NCBI GenBank assembly: GCA_910588815.1 | Contig: CAJUQY010000003.1 | Coordinates: 48,055 to 112,054, forward strand | Length of the DNA: 64,000 nt | Source: an uncultured Lachnospiraceae bacterium | GTDB taxonomy: Bacteria > Bacillota > Clostridia > Lachnospirales > Lachnospiraceae | Direction: 5' to 3' | Shown here: one piece after another, positions 53,853 to 63,377 of the stretch | Layout of the letters: each line of letters starts with the position of its first letter | How positions within the stretch are numbered: the stretch's first letter is position 1 | Made by a program: the position numbers and the translations under genes | The notes under the pieces: generated by a model | Database searches by the model: none | What the model was told of the DNA's origin: nothing | What the model saw: only the letters and a program-made list of their open reading frames with translations

Positions 53853-55586
53853 TCAGATCATCTTCTGGATCATTTCCAGCACTTCTTTCCCGAATTTCTC
53901 GGACTTCCCGTCGGCATCCTCCAGGGAAGCTCCTTTGACTCCGTAATAGAATTTCACCTTCGGCTCCGTCCCGGAAGGCCTTACGCACAGCCACGCATCA
54001 TCACTGAGATCATAGTACAGCACGTTTGAAGAAGGAAGCCCGGTGGAGGCCACGGCTCCTGTGGCCTTGTCCACAACTGTGTCCTTCTGATAATCCCTCA
54101 CCTTAAGCACCTTATAACCGGCTACCTCGTCCGGGGCATTTGCCCGGAGAGTTTCCAAAATCTCCTTAATCTTGGCCAGTCCTTCCATACCTGCCAGCGT
54201 AATGGACTGGACGCCGTCCTTGTAATAGCCATACCGCTCGTACATGGCGATCATCGCATCCCAGAGAGTCATGCCCTTGGTCTTATAATACGCCGCCGCC
54301 TCACAGAGAGCCATGGTGGCCACGATGGCGTCCTTATCTCTCGCATGAGTCCCGATCAGACAGCCGTAGCTTTCCTCAAAACCGAAGAGGTAAGTCCCCT
54401 TGCCGGATTCTTCAAAGCCAAGAATCTGCTGTCCGATATATTTGAAGCCGGTCAGCACTTCAATGAGCTTCACGCCGTAGTACTTGGCGATGGCGTCCGC
54501 CAGGTTGGAGGTCACGATGGTCTTGATTAAAGCTCCGTCCTCAGGAAGTCCGGAAAGCTCCTTCATTTGTCCGATTTCATAATCCGCCAGCAGGCACCCG
54601 GACATGTTCCCCGTCAGGGTAATGTACTCGCCGCTCTTCGCGTCCTTCACATAAACACCGAGACGGTCCGCGTCCGGGTCGGTGGCCAGCACCAGATCCG
54701 CATCCTTCTCCTTCGCCAGGTTAAGAGCCAGAGCAAAGGCCTCCGCCGCCTCCGGGTTGGGATAACTGACCGTGGGGAATTCTCCGTCGGGGAGCTCCTG
54801 CTCCGGCACCACATATACATGCTCAAATCCGAGCTCTTTAAGGACCCGGCGGGCCGGAATGTTTCCGGTGCCGTGGAGGGGCGTGTAGACAATCTTCAAA
54901 TTTTTCCCTTCGGCCTCAATGCTGTCCCAGTGCTTCACCTGCTTCTTAAGCTCCGCAATGTAAGCGTCGTCGACGGCCTGTCCGATGGTCTCGTAAAGGC
55001 CGGCCGCCTTCGCCGCATCCTTCTCCATGGTCTTCATCTCGGCAAAATCGGTAACCGCCTTCACCCTTGCCATGATCCCCGTATCGTGGGGCGGCGTAAT
55101 CTGGGCGCCGTCCTCCCAGTATACTTTGTAGCCGTTGTACTCCGGCGGATTGTGGCTGGCAGTGATGTTGATACCGGCAATGCATTTTAAGGTCCGTACC
55201 GCGTAGGAAAGCTCCGGCGTGGGCCTTAAAGACTCAAACACATAAGCCTTGATACCGTTGGCCGCCAGGCAAAGAGCCGCTTCGTCGGCAAACTCCGGCG
55301 ACATCCTCCTGGAATCGAAAGCGATGGCCACTCCCTTCTCCTTGCCGCCTGCCTCTATAATATAGTTGGCAAGCCCCTGGGTCGCCTTCCTCACCGTATA
55401 GATATTCATCCGGTTAATGCCGGCGCCGATAATCCCGCGAAGGCCGGCAGTCCCGAAAGAAAGCTCCGTGTAAAACCGCTCCCGGATCTCATTCTCGTCG
55501 CCCCCGATGCCCTTAAGCTCTGCCTTGGTCTTCTCGTCGATATAAGGACTGGCCAGCCATTCCTCATAAGTCTTTTGGTAATCCAT
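53853..55586 (-). CDS. pgcA: Phosphoglucomutase / phosphomannomutase (PgcA type)
   Basis: 577 aa. GINITASHNPPEYNGYKVYW contains the phosphoserine loop, ATDPDADRLGVYV the metal site, GFEESYGCLIG the sugar-binding loop, and LCVRPSGTEPKVKFYYG the phosphate-binding loop. It interconverts glucose-6-P and glucose-1-P, feeding UDP-glucose and dTDP-sugar synthesis and glycogen use. GGGAGG precedes the ATG. Divergent from glgX. Confidence 0.93.
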   Translation of the reverse strand: MDYQKTYEEWLASPYIDEKTKAELKGIGGDENEIRERFYTELSFGTAGLRGIIGAGINRMNIYTVRKATQGLANYIIEAGGKEKGVAIAFDSRRMSPEFADEAALCLAANGIKAYVFESLRPTPELSYAVRTLKCIAGINITASHNPPEYNGYKVYWEDGAQITPPHDTGIMARVKAVTDFAEMKTMEKDAAKAAGLYETIGQAVDDAYIAELKKQVKHWDSIEAEGKNLKIVYTPLHGTGNIPARRVLKELGFEHVYVVPEQELPDGEFPTVSYPNPEAAEAFALALNLAKEKDADLVLATDPDADRLGVYVKDAKSGEYITLTGNMSGCLLADYEIGQMKELSGLPEDGALIKTIVTSNLADAIAKYYGVKLIEVLTGFKYIGQQILGFEESGKGTYLFGFEESYGCLIGTHARDKDAIVATMALCEAAAYYKTKGMTLWDAMIAMYERYGYYKDGVQSITLAGMEGLAKIKEILETLRANAPDEVAGYKVLKVRDYQKDTVVDKATGAVASTGLPSSNVLYYDLSDDAWLCVRPSGTEPKVKFYYGVKGASLEDADGKSEKFGKEVLEMIQKMI

Positions 55587-55658
55587 ATCCTGTACCTCCC
55601 TGAGACGGATATTTTCCGGCTTCTCTGCCGGATTGAAAATCCCGCCGTATTTTCTTCA

Positions 55659-55687
55659 ATTATAATATATCGCCTGCTAAAATTCAA
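55659..55687 (-). promoter_or_regulatory. pgcA promoter
   Basis: -35 TTGAAT (55682-55687), 17-bp spacer, -10 TATAAT (55659-55664) on the minus strand. Confidence 0.65.
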
Positions 55688-55719
55688 CCGAAATGTACCG
55701 GAAGCAGGCGGCTTAAGGA

Positions 55720-55747
55720 TTGGGATTTCTCCGTCGATATTTATAAT
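55720..55747 (+). promoter_or_regulatory. glgX promoter
   Basis: -35 TTGGGA (55720-55725), 16-bp spacer, -10 TATAAT (55742-55747), 32 nt before the glgX ATG. Back to back with the pgcA promoter. Confidence 0.6.
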
Positions 55748-55778
55748 AAACACTAAAACAGGAAAAGGATTTTGTGCG

Positions 55779-57998
55779 ATGACAGATAAAAAAGAGACTC
55801 TGAACGCGGCAGCCCCTGCTCCCCGGACACCTCATGTTTCTGTGGAACAGCTGAAGCTCCCCGGCAACATCCACCTGGTCGCTTTGGACAACGTGAGCGG
55901 CTTCGACATCCGTCCCGGCTTTTATGAGATCAACGGGGCCACCGCCATTCCCGGCGGCGTCAATTTCACGGTGCATTCCCACGGAGCCATCTCCGTCGAA
56001 CTCCTTCTCTTTCACCGGGAGGCGAAGGAGCCTTACGCGGTGATTCCCTTCCCGGCCCATTACCGAATCGGAAACGTCTACTCCATGATCGTCTTTAAAC
56101 TGAATATCGAGGAATTTGAGTATGCCTACCGGGTGGACGGCCCCTATGAGCCGGAAAAAGGGCTGATTTTTGACAAAAACCGCTATCTGCTGGATCCGTA
56201 TGCCAGGGCGGTCACGGGGCAGAGCCGCTGGGGCGAAACCCCTGCCCACGAACAGCATTACAAGGCCCGCGTCGTAAAGGATGACTTTGACTGGGGAGAC
56301 ATGCCCTCCCCCCTGCTTCCCATGGAAGACCTGGTCATTTATGAACTCCATGTCCGCGGCTTTACCATGGATCCTTCCTCCGGAGTCACCCACCGCGGCA
56401 CTTTCGCCGGGCTGATGGAAAAGCTTCCTTATTTGTTGGAGCTGGGGGTCAATGCGGTGGAGCTGATGCCCATCTTTGAATTTGACGAGATGCAGGATTA
56501 CCGGGAGGTAAACGGAGAAAAACTCTACAATTACTGGGGCTACAACACGGTCAGCTTTTTCGCCCCCAACACCAGCTATGCCGCCAGCAAGGAATACAAC
56601 CGGGAGGGCAATGAATTAAAGGAACTGATCCGTCTGTTCAACAGCCATGGCATCGAAGTCTATCTGGACGTGGTCTTCAATCACACGGCCGAAGGAAATG
56701 AGGACGGCCCTTTCTTTTCTTTTAAGGGCTTTGACAACAATATCTATTACCTCCTTGCCCCCGGCGGCAGCTATTATAATTTCAGCGGCTGCGGCAATTC
56801 TTTAAACTGCAACCACCCAATCGTACGCCAGATGATCTTAGACTGCCTGCGCTACTGGGTCACCGCTTACCGGGTAGACGGTTTCCGTTTCGATCTGGCT
56901 TCCATTCTGGGGCGAAACGAAGACGGCACTCCCATGAGCGAACCTCCGCTTTTGCAGTCCCTGGCTTTTGATCCGATTCTGGGAGATGTAAAGCTGATTG
57001 CCGAGGCATGGGACGCCGACGGCATGTACCAGGTGGGCACCTTCCCCTCCTGGAACCGCTGGGCCGAATGGAATGGCATCTACCGGGACGACATGCGCCG
57101 CTATATCAAGGGGGACCTGGGTATGGCACAGGCTGCCGCCATGCGGATCTCCGGCTCAAGGGACATTTACCGGCCGGAGCTTAGGAAAAACGCCTCGGTG
57201 AACTTTATCACCTGCCACGACGGTTTTACCATGTACGATCTCTACTCCTACAACCAGAAGCACAACGAAAAAAACGGCTGGAATTCCACCGACGGTTCCA
57301 ATGACAACCACAGCTGGAACTGCGGCATCGAGGGGGACACCGACGATCCCGCCGTGAACGCTCTCCGTCTCCGCCTGATGCGCAATGCTTTTGCCCTGCT
57401 GATGACGAGCCGCGGTATTCCCATGTTCCTTGCCGGAGATGAATTCTGCAACACCCAGTTTGGCAACAACAACGCCTACTGTCAGGATAACCTTACCTCC
57501 TGGCTCGACTGGAACCAGTTAAAGAGCGCCAGGGGCGCGGACATGTTCCGGTTTTTCCGCTACGCCATCGGCCTCCGGAAGGAACACCGGATTCTTCGCA
57601 TGGATATGAGCGGCGGGGCCTTAGGTTTCCCGGATACCAGTTTCCACGGCATCACCCCCTGGCGCAAACAGTTTGCGGGCGACGATCACTATGTGGGCGT
57701 CATGTTTGCCGGAATGGAAGAGAACGCTGAAACGCCGCAGATCTTCTACATTGCCTCCAACGCCTACTGGGAACCATTAAACGTGACACTGCCCAGGCTT
57801 CCAAGGCCCTACACCTGGGAAATGGTCCTGGATACCTGGACCGCCGCCCAGGAGCCAACGTTTTTAGAGGGCCTAAGCGTGACAGTCAGGGAGAGGAGCG
57901 TCATGGTATTTGAGGCCGCGCAGAAACAACCCGAAATGTCCTCTGCGGCTTCCCGTGAGAAAGCAGATGCCTTTTATGAAAATCACCGGCCTGAATGA
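55779..57998 (+). CDS. glgX: Glycogen debranching enzyme, GH13 isoamylase/GlgX type
   Basis: 739 aa from the ATG at 55779 (AGGAAAAGGA upstream); the same frame is open further upstream but runs across the pgcA promoter. N-terminal CBM48-like domain (about 25-140), GH13 barrel with LVIYELHVRGFT, DVVFNHTAEGNEDGP, nucleophile Asp in YRVDGFRFDLAS, acid Glu in KLIAEAWDA and FITCHDGFTMYD. It cuts alpha-1,6 branches of glycogen. With divergent pgcA it links glycogen turnover to glucose-phosphate supply. Confidence 0.92.
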   Translation: MTDKKETLNAAAPAPRTPHVSVEQLKLPGNIHLVALDNVSGFDIRPGFYEINGATAIPGGVNFTVHSHGAISVELLLFHREAKEPYAVIPFPAHYRIGNVYSMIVFKLNIEEFEYAYRVDGPYEPEKGLIFDKNRYLLDPYARAVTGQSRWGETPAHEQHYKARVVKDDFDWGDMPSPLLPMEDLVIYELHVRGFTMDPSSGVTHRGTFAGLMEKLPYLLELGVNAVELMPIFEFDEMQDYREVNGEKLYNYWGYNTVSFFAPNTSYAASKEYNREGNELKELIRLFNSHGIEVYLDVVFNHTAEGNEDGPFFSFKGFDNNIYYLLAPGGSYYNFSGCGNSLNCNHPIVRQMILDCLRYWVTAYRVDGFRFDLASILGRNEDGTPMSEPPLLQSLAFDPILGDVKLIAEAWDADGMYQVGTFPSWNRWAEWNGIYRDDMRRYIKGDLGMAQAAAMRISGSRDIYRPELRKNASVNFITCHDGFTMYDLYSYNQKHNEKNGWNSTDGSNDNHSWNCGIEGDTDDPAVNALRLRLMRNAFALLMTSRGIPMFLAGDEFCNTQFGNNNAYCQDNLTSWLDWNQLKSARGADMFRFFRYAIGLRKEHRILRMDMSGGALGFPDTSFHGITPWRKQFAGDDHYVGVMFAGMEENAETPQIFYIASNAYWEPLNVTLPRLPRPYTWEMVLDTWTAAQEPTFLEGLSVTVRERSVMVFEAAQKQPEMSSAASREKADAFYENHRPE

Positions 57999-58049
57999 TT
58001 TGGGTTACGCGGCCGGAGACTTGATGAACGTCAACTTTGTATTTATTGT

Positions 58050-58230
58050 AGGGAGGAAATCCGCATCTATCTGCGAGGACATAATCTGTTCGATATTTTT
58101 ATGGGAGATACAAAGAACAGGAGACAGAACTACTGAAGCGTTATATTGAACTTGCGCCACGAGAAGCATTCCAGGATATTTTCGATGCCCTGGAGCGGTT
58201 CCCCTATTTTGAGAGCAGACGGATATGAGT
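58050..58230 (+). pseudogene. Short frameshifted coding remnant
   Basis: Two overlapping frames on the plus strand read like one broken protein end: EEIRIYLRGHNLFDIFMGDT, then after a shift LLKRYIELAPREAFQ and FDALERFPYFESRRI followed by a stop. No start or ribosome site. Family not recognised. Confidence 0.3.
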
Positions 58231-58264
58231 TTCCGAAGTCCGGCTTCTGCCAGACTTCGGAAAC
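58229..58264 (-). terminator. Long hairpin between glgX and the MerR gene
   Basis: GTTTCCGAAGTC and GACTTCGGAAAC pair over 12 bp, and the loop can add GGC/GCC around TTCT. It starts 8 nt after the MerR-family stop. Neither strand has a clear T-run, so it may be a weak or bidirectional terminator. Confidence 0.45.
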
Positions 58265-58271
58265 CAAATGT

Positions 58272-59075
58272 TTATACTTTAGATACAGGGAAACAGATCC
58301 GCGTCTCCCACTCCTCCACCGGAACCTTGTCGAAGGCAGTTTTCTCATAAAACTCATAGGGAGCACCGACGATCCTGCAGCCGTTCTCCTGAATCCATTT
58401 CACAATGGCCGCATAACCGTCGGAAAGCCCTGAATAGCCGCCGACATGAACCGTCGTCGCACACAGTCCTCCCTCCAGAATCCTGTCGGCCTGAGAGGCA
58501 TTCTTCATGACCAGTCCGATCTCCACGTCGCTGTATTCATGATTAAATTCTTGATCATGGTAGATCGCCAGCGTCTGGCCGTCAGCCTCAAGCTTCTCCT
58601 CGACCACCCGTCGAAACAGCTTTTCATACTGTCCGCCGAAATCCGCCACGGAGACCATCTCTCTTACCGACAAAATCGGAACTGCTTTCCGCTCCTCAAT
58701 GGTCACCACGTACTTATTTTGATAGCTCATAACGTCACCCGTCCTTTCAAAATCCTGCAGATGTCTGGCCAGCTCGTTTATCGTCTGCGTAAGCTCTGCA
58801 AGACGCTCCGCAAGCACCAGCTTCTGCCTTTTCAATTTCAAAAAGAGTGCACTCTCATTCGTTTCTTCCAGAAGAGGAGCGATATCCGCCAGAGAAAAAC
58901 CGTACCGCTTCAGCCGCTGGATCAGCAGCATCCGGGAAAGCTGTTCCTCGCTGTAATACCGATATCCGGTAAGGGGATCCGTAAATTTCGGCCGCATGAG
59001 GCCGATCTTGTCATAATGACGCAGAGTCTTCACGCTTACCTTGCAAACCCTTGAAAAATCGCCGATACTGAACAT
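58272..59075 (-). CDS. MerR family regulator with GyrI-like effector domain
   Basis: 267 aa. N-terminal winged helix FSIGDFSRVCKVSVKTLRHY, DKIGLMRP and GYRYYSEEQLSRML (1-70), a coiled linker (LAERLAELTQTINELARHLQ), and a C-terminal GyrI-like ligand pocket (about 115-265) with YGGLSDGYAAIVKWIQENG-type helix and EFYEKTAFDKVPVEEWETRI. Like BmrR/BltR, it probably senses a hydrophobic or cationic drug. No transporter gene sits beside it; the promoter suggests autoregulation. Confidence 0.9.
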   Translation of the reverse strand: MFSIGDFSRVCKVSVKTLRHYDKIGLMRPKFTDPLTGYRYYSEEQLSRMLLIQRLKRYGFSLADIAPLLEETNESALFLKLKRQKLVLAERLAELTQTINELARHLQDFERTGDVMSYQNKYVVTIEERKAVPILSVREMVSVADFGGQYEKLFRRVVEEKLEADGQTLAIYHDQEFNHEYSDVEIGLVMKNASQADRILEGGLCATTVHVGGYSGLSDGYAAIVKWIQENGCRIVGAPYEFYEKTAFDKVPVEEWETRICFPVSKV

Positions 59076-59126
59076 ATTTTCCTCCTCCCCGGTGTCCCGG
59101 AAATCTGTCGTTCATGAACTGTCCCT

Positions 59127-59157
59127 ATCATACACACTTCCCCTGGGGCAGAGTCAA
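59127..59157 (-). promoter_or_regulatory. MerR-type promoter with 19-bp spacer and dyad
   Basis: -35 TTGACT (59152-59157) and -10 TATGAT (59127-59132) are 19 bp apart, the long spacer that MerR proteins correct by DNA distortion. The spacer holds an imperfect dyad around CCCCAGGGG. Confidence 0.7.
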
Positions 59158-59316
59158 GAGATTTTTTATTTTATTTTGACGATTTTATTTCACTTGTAAT
59201 TTTCCATCGGTTCTGCTAAAATTCCCTAAAATGTATCGGCATCTAAAAATCTTTCCTACATTTCTTACAGAAAGTACCGTATCATCATTTCTCGCTATTA
59301 AATACAATTGCATTTT

Positions 59317-59874
59317 CTACATATCATCCAGCGTCCTCTCCACCCCATCTTCACGGATCGAAAGTTCTGCGAGCATCCGGGCACGTATCTTCCGTTTTCG
59401 CCCAAAATGGCAAGCAAAATACCAGACGAGCTCTCCGCCTATGGCAAGCAGCAGAACCCAGATAAACCAGTTTCCCAGAGGACGGCTTATTGCCGAACAG
59501 ACGATGATGTAATCAAACATCAGAAAAAGAGAAGCATCTGTCCATGCCAGATATGCCATAGCCATGAGGATTCCCGCTGCAAAATCCTCCTCTGTGACAA
59601 AGGCGGCCAGCTTTATTCCGTACATTTTTTCTTTCGTACTCAGATGCCGGATCACCCGCATACAGATGAGATGCATGACATATAGATACGCCATCACAAA
59701 CACAATCAGAATCAGACTCCCCCTGCTTCCCCAGCCATCCGCCACTCCGGCACCGTTATAATGGGTCACGATTTCATCCGGAATCCTGCCCCAGAATACG
59801 GCAAGCAGCAGACAGGTAAGCCAGAATCCCACGTGGACAACTCCGTTTGCAATCCGAAATCCCCTTTTTCCCAT
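59317..59874 (-). CDS. DUF1648 membrane protein
   Basis: 185 aa, four helices. PDEIVTHYNGAGVADGWGSR matches the DUF1648 extracytoplasmic motif, found also in SdpI-like proteins. Last gene of a five-gene operon, 28 nt after the RHH gene. SdpI-type proteins give immunity to a peptide toxin, but the link is weak here. Confidence 0.75.
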   Translation of the reverse strand: MGKRGFRIANGVVHVGFWLTCLLLAVFWGRIPDEIVTHYNGAGVADGWGSRGSLILIVFVMAYLYVMHLICMRVIRHLSTKEKMYGIKLAAFVTEEDFAAGILMAMAYLAWTDASLFLMFDYIIVCSAISRPLGNWFIWVLLLAIGGELVWYFACHFGRKRKIRARMLAELSIREDGVERTLDDM

Positions 59875-59902
59875 AAACCCTCTTCTCCTTTTCCTGACAT
59901 TC

Positions 59903-60118
59903 CTACTCTGCCTGATCTTCTTCGTCCTGACTTGCTTCCTCCCGTCGTTTCGCGCGCTTCCGTTTCCGTACGGCTTCCGTCAGCAGATACTCGATCTGCC
60001 CGTTGATGGAGCGGAAATCATCCTCAGCCCATGCGGCCAGATCCGTCCACAGCGTCTGGGACAGGCGGAGAAGCACCTGTTTCTTTTCCTTATCCTTTTC
60101 ATTTTTCTGTGGGGCCAT
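59903..60118 (-). CDS. Arc-type ribbon-helix-helix protein
   Basis: 71 aa from the ATG at 60118, 20 nt after the permease stop with GGAG upstream. The pattern KKQVLLRLSQTLWTDLAAWA followed by EDDFRSINGQIEYLLTEAV is the beta strand and two helices of Arc/MetJ-fold proteins. The tail is very basic, then acidic (EEASQDEEDQAE). Probably a local transcription regulator of this operon. Confidence 0.78.
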   Translation of the reverse strand: MAPQKNEKDKEKKQVLLRLSQTLWTDLAAWAEDDFRSINGQIEYLLTEAVRKRKRAKRREEASQDEEDQAE

Positions 60119-60138
60119 AGGCTTAAGCTCCGTTTCTT

Positions 60139-61569
60139 CTATTCCACGAAAAGCTGAAGCGTGCATTGAATGACATTGGCACATATGCTCCCCACAAGGG
60201 CAAAGGGCAATGTCCAGACGGGGAGCCCGAAAAGGAACACAGCCGCCACAAGGAAAATCATGCAGTACAGCGTCGTTCCCGCCATCCCAAAGCACACCGC
60301 AGTGAGAAGCTTTGCCCGAAGCTGCACCCCCAGAGGCACGGGAATGATCTTCATAAAATACAGATTCTTTCCCTCTCTCGAAATAGCTGTCCCGGCAGCA
60401 TAATTAAACAGGCCGACACCCAGTGAAATGCAGAGCACCACAAACATTGTGACTGCCGCTCCGCCGGTTCCTTCTATGGAGAACATCCCCAAAAGCTCTC
60501 CGATGGGAATATCCTGATTCTGGAATATCTGAATCGAAAAGGGGATAATCAGGAACAGGGGCCACAAAAACACCATCATCACACAGTTCATAAAGTAAAT
60601 GGGACTGCGGACCAGAAGGCGGATCTCCTTCCGGAAGCAGGAAACGCCGGCGCTCTTTTTGCGGCTCAACCGCCTGCTCTCTCCCTCCGAAACCGTTTTC
60701 CTCCCGGCCTTCGTCTCCCGCATGCCCATGGCTCCCGCAAAATAGAGCCGATCTGCGATCAAAAAGAAAACCACCACGGAAACAGCCGTAATTGCCAGAA
60801 ACAGAAACAGGGACAGGATATCTCCCTCCGCCACTGCCTCCTCCAGGAAGCGAAGGGCCGGGAAAATGCCGTTCATCAGGCCCATCAAAGAATTCCCGCC
60901 CTCCAACAGAAGCTCCTGAAGGGCCGCGCCCTCCAGATTGAAATTGCCCAGGCTGCTCAAGGCAAAGGCCAGGCACAGGGACAAGATCACACTGAGGACT
61001 GTAATAAAGTCTTTATTCTTCGCCCGTTTGAACACCCGCATGATAACCATGGAAATGATCCCGCTGTAGACAAGAGGAATCACCGGAAGCAGGAACAGAG
61101 CTAAAACTGCCAGAATCCAAAAGCCGGCTCCCGCCCCGGCCGCCACCCCATAGCCTGTCAGGAAGGGGAGCAAAAAGTAAAAAGAGCTCAGATAAGTAAA
61201 AATCAGCGAAATCGTAAACTTCGCCCCCACAATCTGCCAAGGTCTCACCGGCAGGTACATAAGCCTTTCGATATCCCCCGTCATGTAAAAGACGGAAATC
61301 AGCATGGGAAAGCCCAGCATCAAACTTAAAATGGAGCTTGCAAAAAACGCCATGGAAAGGACAAGCCCCTCCTGCCCGATCACCGCCATGACCTTGTAGG
61401 CTTCATTGCCAAAATGAAAAAGTACACCAAGGAGCGGCAGCAGACAAATGAACAAAAAGAGCATCAGAATCGCATTTCCCGCCCGGAATTTTTTCTTTTT
61501 TCCGCCGCCCACAAATCCGCCCAGGCCGGATTTGAAAAGCTTCCTTGTCAGTAAGAAATACTTACGCAT
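60139..61569 (-). CDS. ABC exporter permease (ABC-2 type)
   Basis: 476 aa, about 12 helices. Cytosolic start MRKYFLLTRKLFKSG. RLMYLPVRPWQIVGAKF resembles bacitracin/multidrug ABC-2 permeases. A soluble Lys/Arg-rich loop (RETKAGRKTVSEGESRRLSR) is in the middle. Paired with the ATPase gene upstream (8-nt overlap). Substrate unknown. Confidence 0.82.
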   Translation of the reverse strand: MRKYFLLTRKLFKSGLGGFVGGGKKKKFRAGNAILMLFLFICLLPLLGVLFHFGNEAYKVMAVIGQEGLVLSMAFFASSILSLMLGFPMLISVFYMTGDIERLMYLPVRPWQIVGAKFTISLIFTYLSSFYFLLPFLTGYGVAAGAGAGFWILAVLALFLLPVIPLVYSGIISMVIMRVFKRAKNKDFITVLSVILSLCLAFALSSLGNFNLEGAALQELLLEGGNSLMGLMNGIFPALRFLEEAVAEGDILSLFLFLAITAVSVVVFFLIADRLYFAGAMGMRETKAGRKTVSEGESRRLSRKKSAGVSCFRKEIRLLVRSPIYFMNCVMMVFLWPLFLIIPFSIQIFQNQDIPIGELLGMFSIEGTGGAAVTMFVVLCISLGVGLFNYAAGTAISREGKNLYFMKIIPVPLGVQLRAKLLTAVCFGMAGTTLYCMIFLVAAVFLFGLPVWTLPFALVGSICANVIQCTLQLFVE

Positions 61570-62287
61570 GTTCCGTCACCGCCAGGAAAATCTCTTCCAG
61601 ACTGGTTCCTTCCGAATAGTCCTCTCTCAGCCGGTCAAGCGTACCCTGGTATACGATATGTCCCCGGTTGATAATGACCACCTTGTCGCAAAGTTTCTCC
61701 GCCACCTCCAGCACATGGGTGGAAAACAGCACGGTCCTTCCTCCGGCCGCATGCTCTTTCATCATCTCTTTCAGCTCAAAAGCGGCCCTGGGGTCAAGAC
61801 CCGTAAGCGGCTCGTCAAGAATCCAGAGTGAAGGATTGTGGAGCAGCGCCCCCATGACCATGATTTTCTGGCGCATGCCGTGGGAGTAGCTTAAGATCCG
61901 ATCCCCCAATGCATCCGTCATTTCAAATCGCTTTGCCATGGAACGGATCTTTTCCGCGCGCCCCTCACCGGGCACATCATAGATATCTGCCATAAAATTC
62001 AGGTACTCCAGTCCCTTAAGCCGCAGAAAGCTGTCGGGATTGTCAGATACAAAACCGATCTTCTTCTTGGCCTCAACGGCATTTTTCCGGATATCCTCCC
62101 CGTCAAGAAGGATCGTTCCCTCTGTCGCCTCCAAAATCCCCATAATCATTTTAATGGTGGTAGTCTTGCCTGCACCGTTGGGACCGATAAATCCGGTAAT
62201 TTCCCCGTCCTCCACCGAAAAAGTACAGTCGTCCACAGCCTTGTGCATACTGCTGTAAACCTTTGAAACATGTTCAAGCTGAATCAT
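61562..62287 (-). CDS. ABC transporter ATP-binding protein
   Basis: 241 aa from the ATG at 62287 (GAGGTGA upstream; an in-frame GTG three codons earlier is part of that site). Walker A GPNGAGKTTT, signature LSYSHGMRQKI, Walker B SLWILDEPLTGLDPR, switch His FSTHVLE. CcmA-like drug/lipid exporter ATPase. Works with the permease encoded next. Confidence 0.9.
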   Translation of the reverse strand: MIQLEHVSKVYSSMHKAVDDCTFSVEDGEITGFIGPNGAGKTTTIKMIMGILEATEGTILLDGEDIRKNAVEAKKKIGFVSDNPDSFLRLKGLEYLNFMADIYDVPGEGRAEKIRSMAKRFEMTDALGDRILSYSHGMRQKIMVMGALLHNPSLWILDEPLTGLDPRAAFELKEMMKEHAAGGRTVLFSTHVLEVAEKLCDKVVIINRGHIVYQGTLDRLREDYSEGTSLEEIFLAVTEHA

Positions 62288-62323
62288 CTTTGTCACCTCG
62301 CTCCGCCTGCCGGCGGCCTCTTT

Positions 62324-63307
62324 TTAATAGATACTTCCACTGTTGACAATAGGCTGCGCATCCTTATTGCCGCAGAGCACCACCAGAAGATTGCTCACCA
62401 TAGCCGCCTTCCGTTCCTCGTCAAGCTCCACCACACCATTGTCCTTCAGCTTGTCAAGGGCCATCTCCACCATGCCCACGGCGCCCTCCACGATCTTCTG
62501 TCTGGCCGCGATAACAGCCACCGCCTGCTGCCTCTGGAGCATGGCCGAGGCGATCTCCGGCGCATAGGACAGATGAGTGATCTGCACATCGCTCACAAGA
62601 AGCCCGGCTTCTTCGACCCGCTCCTGAAGCTCACAGCGCATCCTCTCCGCCACTTCCCTGGTGCTTCCCCGGAGGGTCTTCTCGTCGGCATCGCTTTCGT
62701 TATTCCCATCGCCGCCCACATCATAAGCATATAGCCTTGCCACATTCCGGATGACCGCATCACACTGAATCGACAGGAAGGTCTTGTAATTGTTGACCGC
62801 AAACACGGCCTTCGTCGGGTCTGCCACGCGCCAGATGACCACGGCCCCCACGATCACGGGATTGCCCAGCTGATCATTGACCTTCTGCTTGTCATTGTTT
62901 AAGGTCATGGCCTTTAGGGAAACTTTCTTGCTCATGGAACTCCCAAACTGAATGCCCCCTCCGGCAATGGAAGCCGGCGTACTTTTCGCCGTGGGATTCA
63001 CCGCCATACAGAAGGGATTCACCAGGTAAAACCCTTCCTTCCGGATGGTACCGTAATAGCTTCCGAACAGGACCAGCACCAACGCCTCTTTTGGGGCCAC
63101 CACCCGAAGTCCGCACGCAAGCAGCAGGCTCAAAAGAACGCACACAATACCAGCCGCCAGCAGCAGCCCAAAGGCTGCCCCTTTGAGAAACAGGGCGCTT
63201 AAGATAATGAGCGCAAGCCCTCCTCCGAAAAAAAACAGCGAAAGCAGCACTCCAAGCCCTCCGCTCACCGGATGTATCTCCCTCTCCTCTGAATAATCCA
63301 CCTTCAT
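62324..63307 (-). CDS. SPFH (Band 7) domain membrane protein
   Basis: 327 aa from the ATG at 63307 with GGAGGAG before it; the frame is open further upstream but runs through the promoter. Two N-terminal helices (about 18-60), then an SPFH domain starting RVVAPKEALVLVLFGSYYGT with RVADPTKAVFAVNNYKTFL, and an Ala/Glu-rich helical part (MLQRQQAVAVIAARQKIVEG). Such proteins form membrane microdomain scaffolds. First gene of the operon with the ABC exporter, which it may organise. Confidence 0.87.
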   Translation of the reverse strand: MKVDYSEEREIHPVSGGLGVLLSLFFFGGGLALIILSALFLKGAAFGLLLAAGIVCVLLSLLLACGLRVVAPKEALVLVLFGSYYGTIRKEGFYLVNPFCMAVNPTAKSTPASIAGGGIQFGSSMSKKVSLKAMTLNNDKQKVNDQLGNPVIVGAVVIWRVADPTKAVFAVNNYKTFLSIQCDAVIRNVARLYAYDVGGDGNNESDADEKTLRGSTREVAERMRCELQERVEEAGLLVSDVQITHLSYAPEIASAMLQRQQAVAVIAARQKIVEGAVGMVEMALDKLKDNGVVELDEERKAAMVSNLLVVLCGNKDAQPIVNSGSIY

Positions 63308-63377
63308 CTTCTCCTCCGATCTGCGCCCTTTCCGGCGCCTCCCGATACTTTTTTGATATCGTTTTGATATTAAATAG

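Noticed and set aside
59903..60295. 130-residue version of the RHH protein
   Set aside because: The extra N-terminus lies inside the permease gene; the ATG at 60118 has a ribosome site and gives the normal family length.
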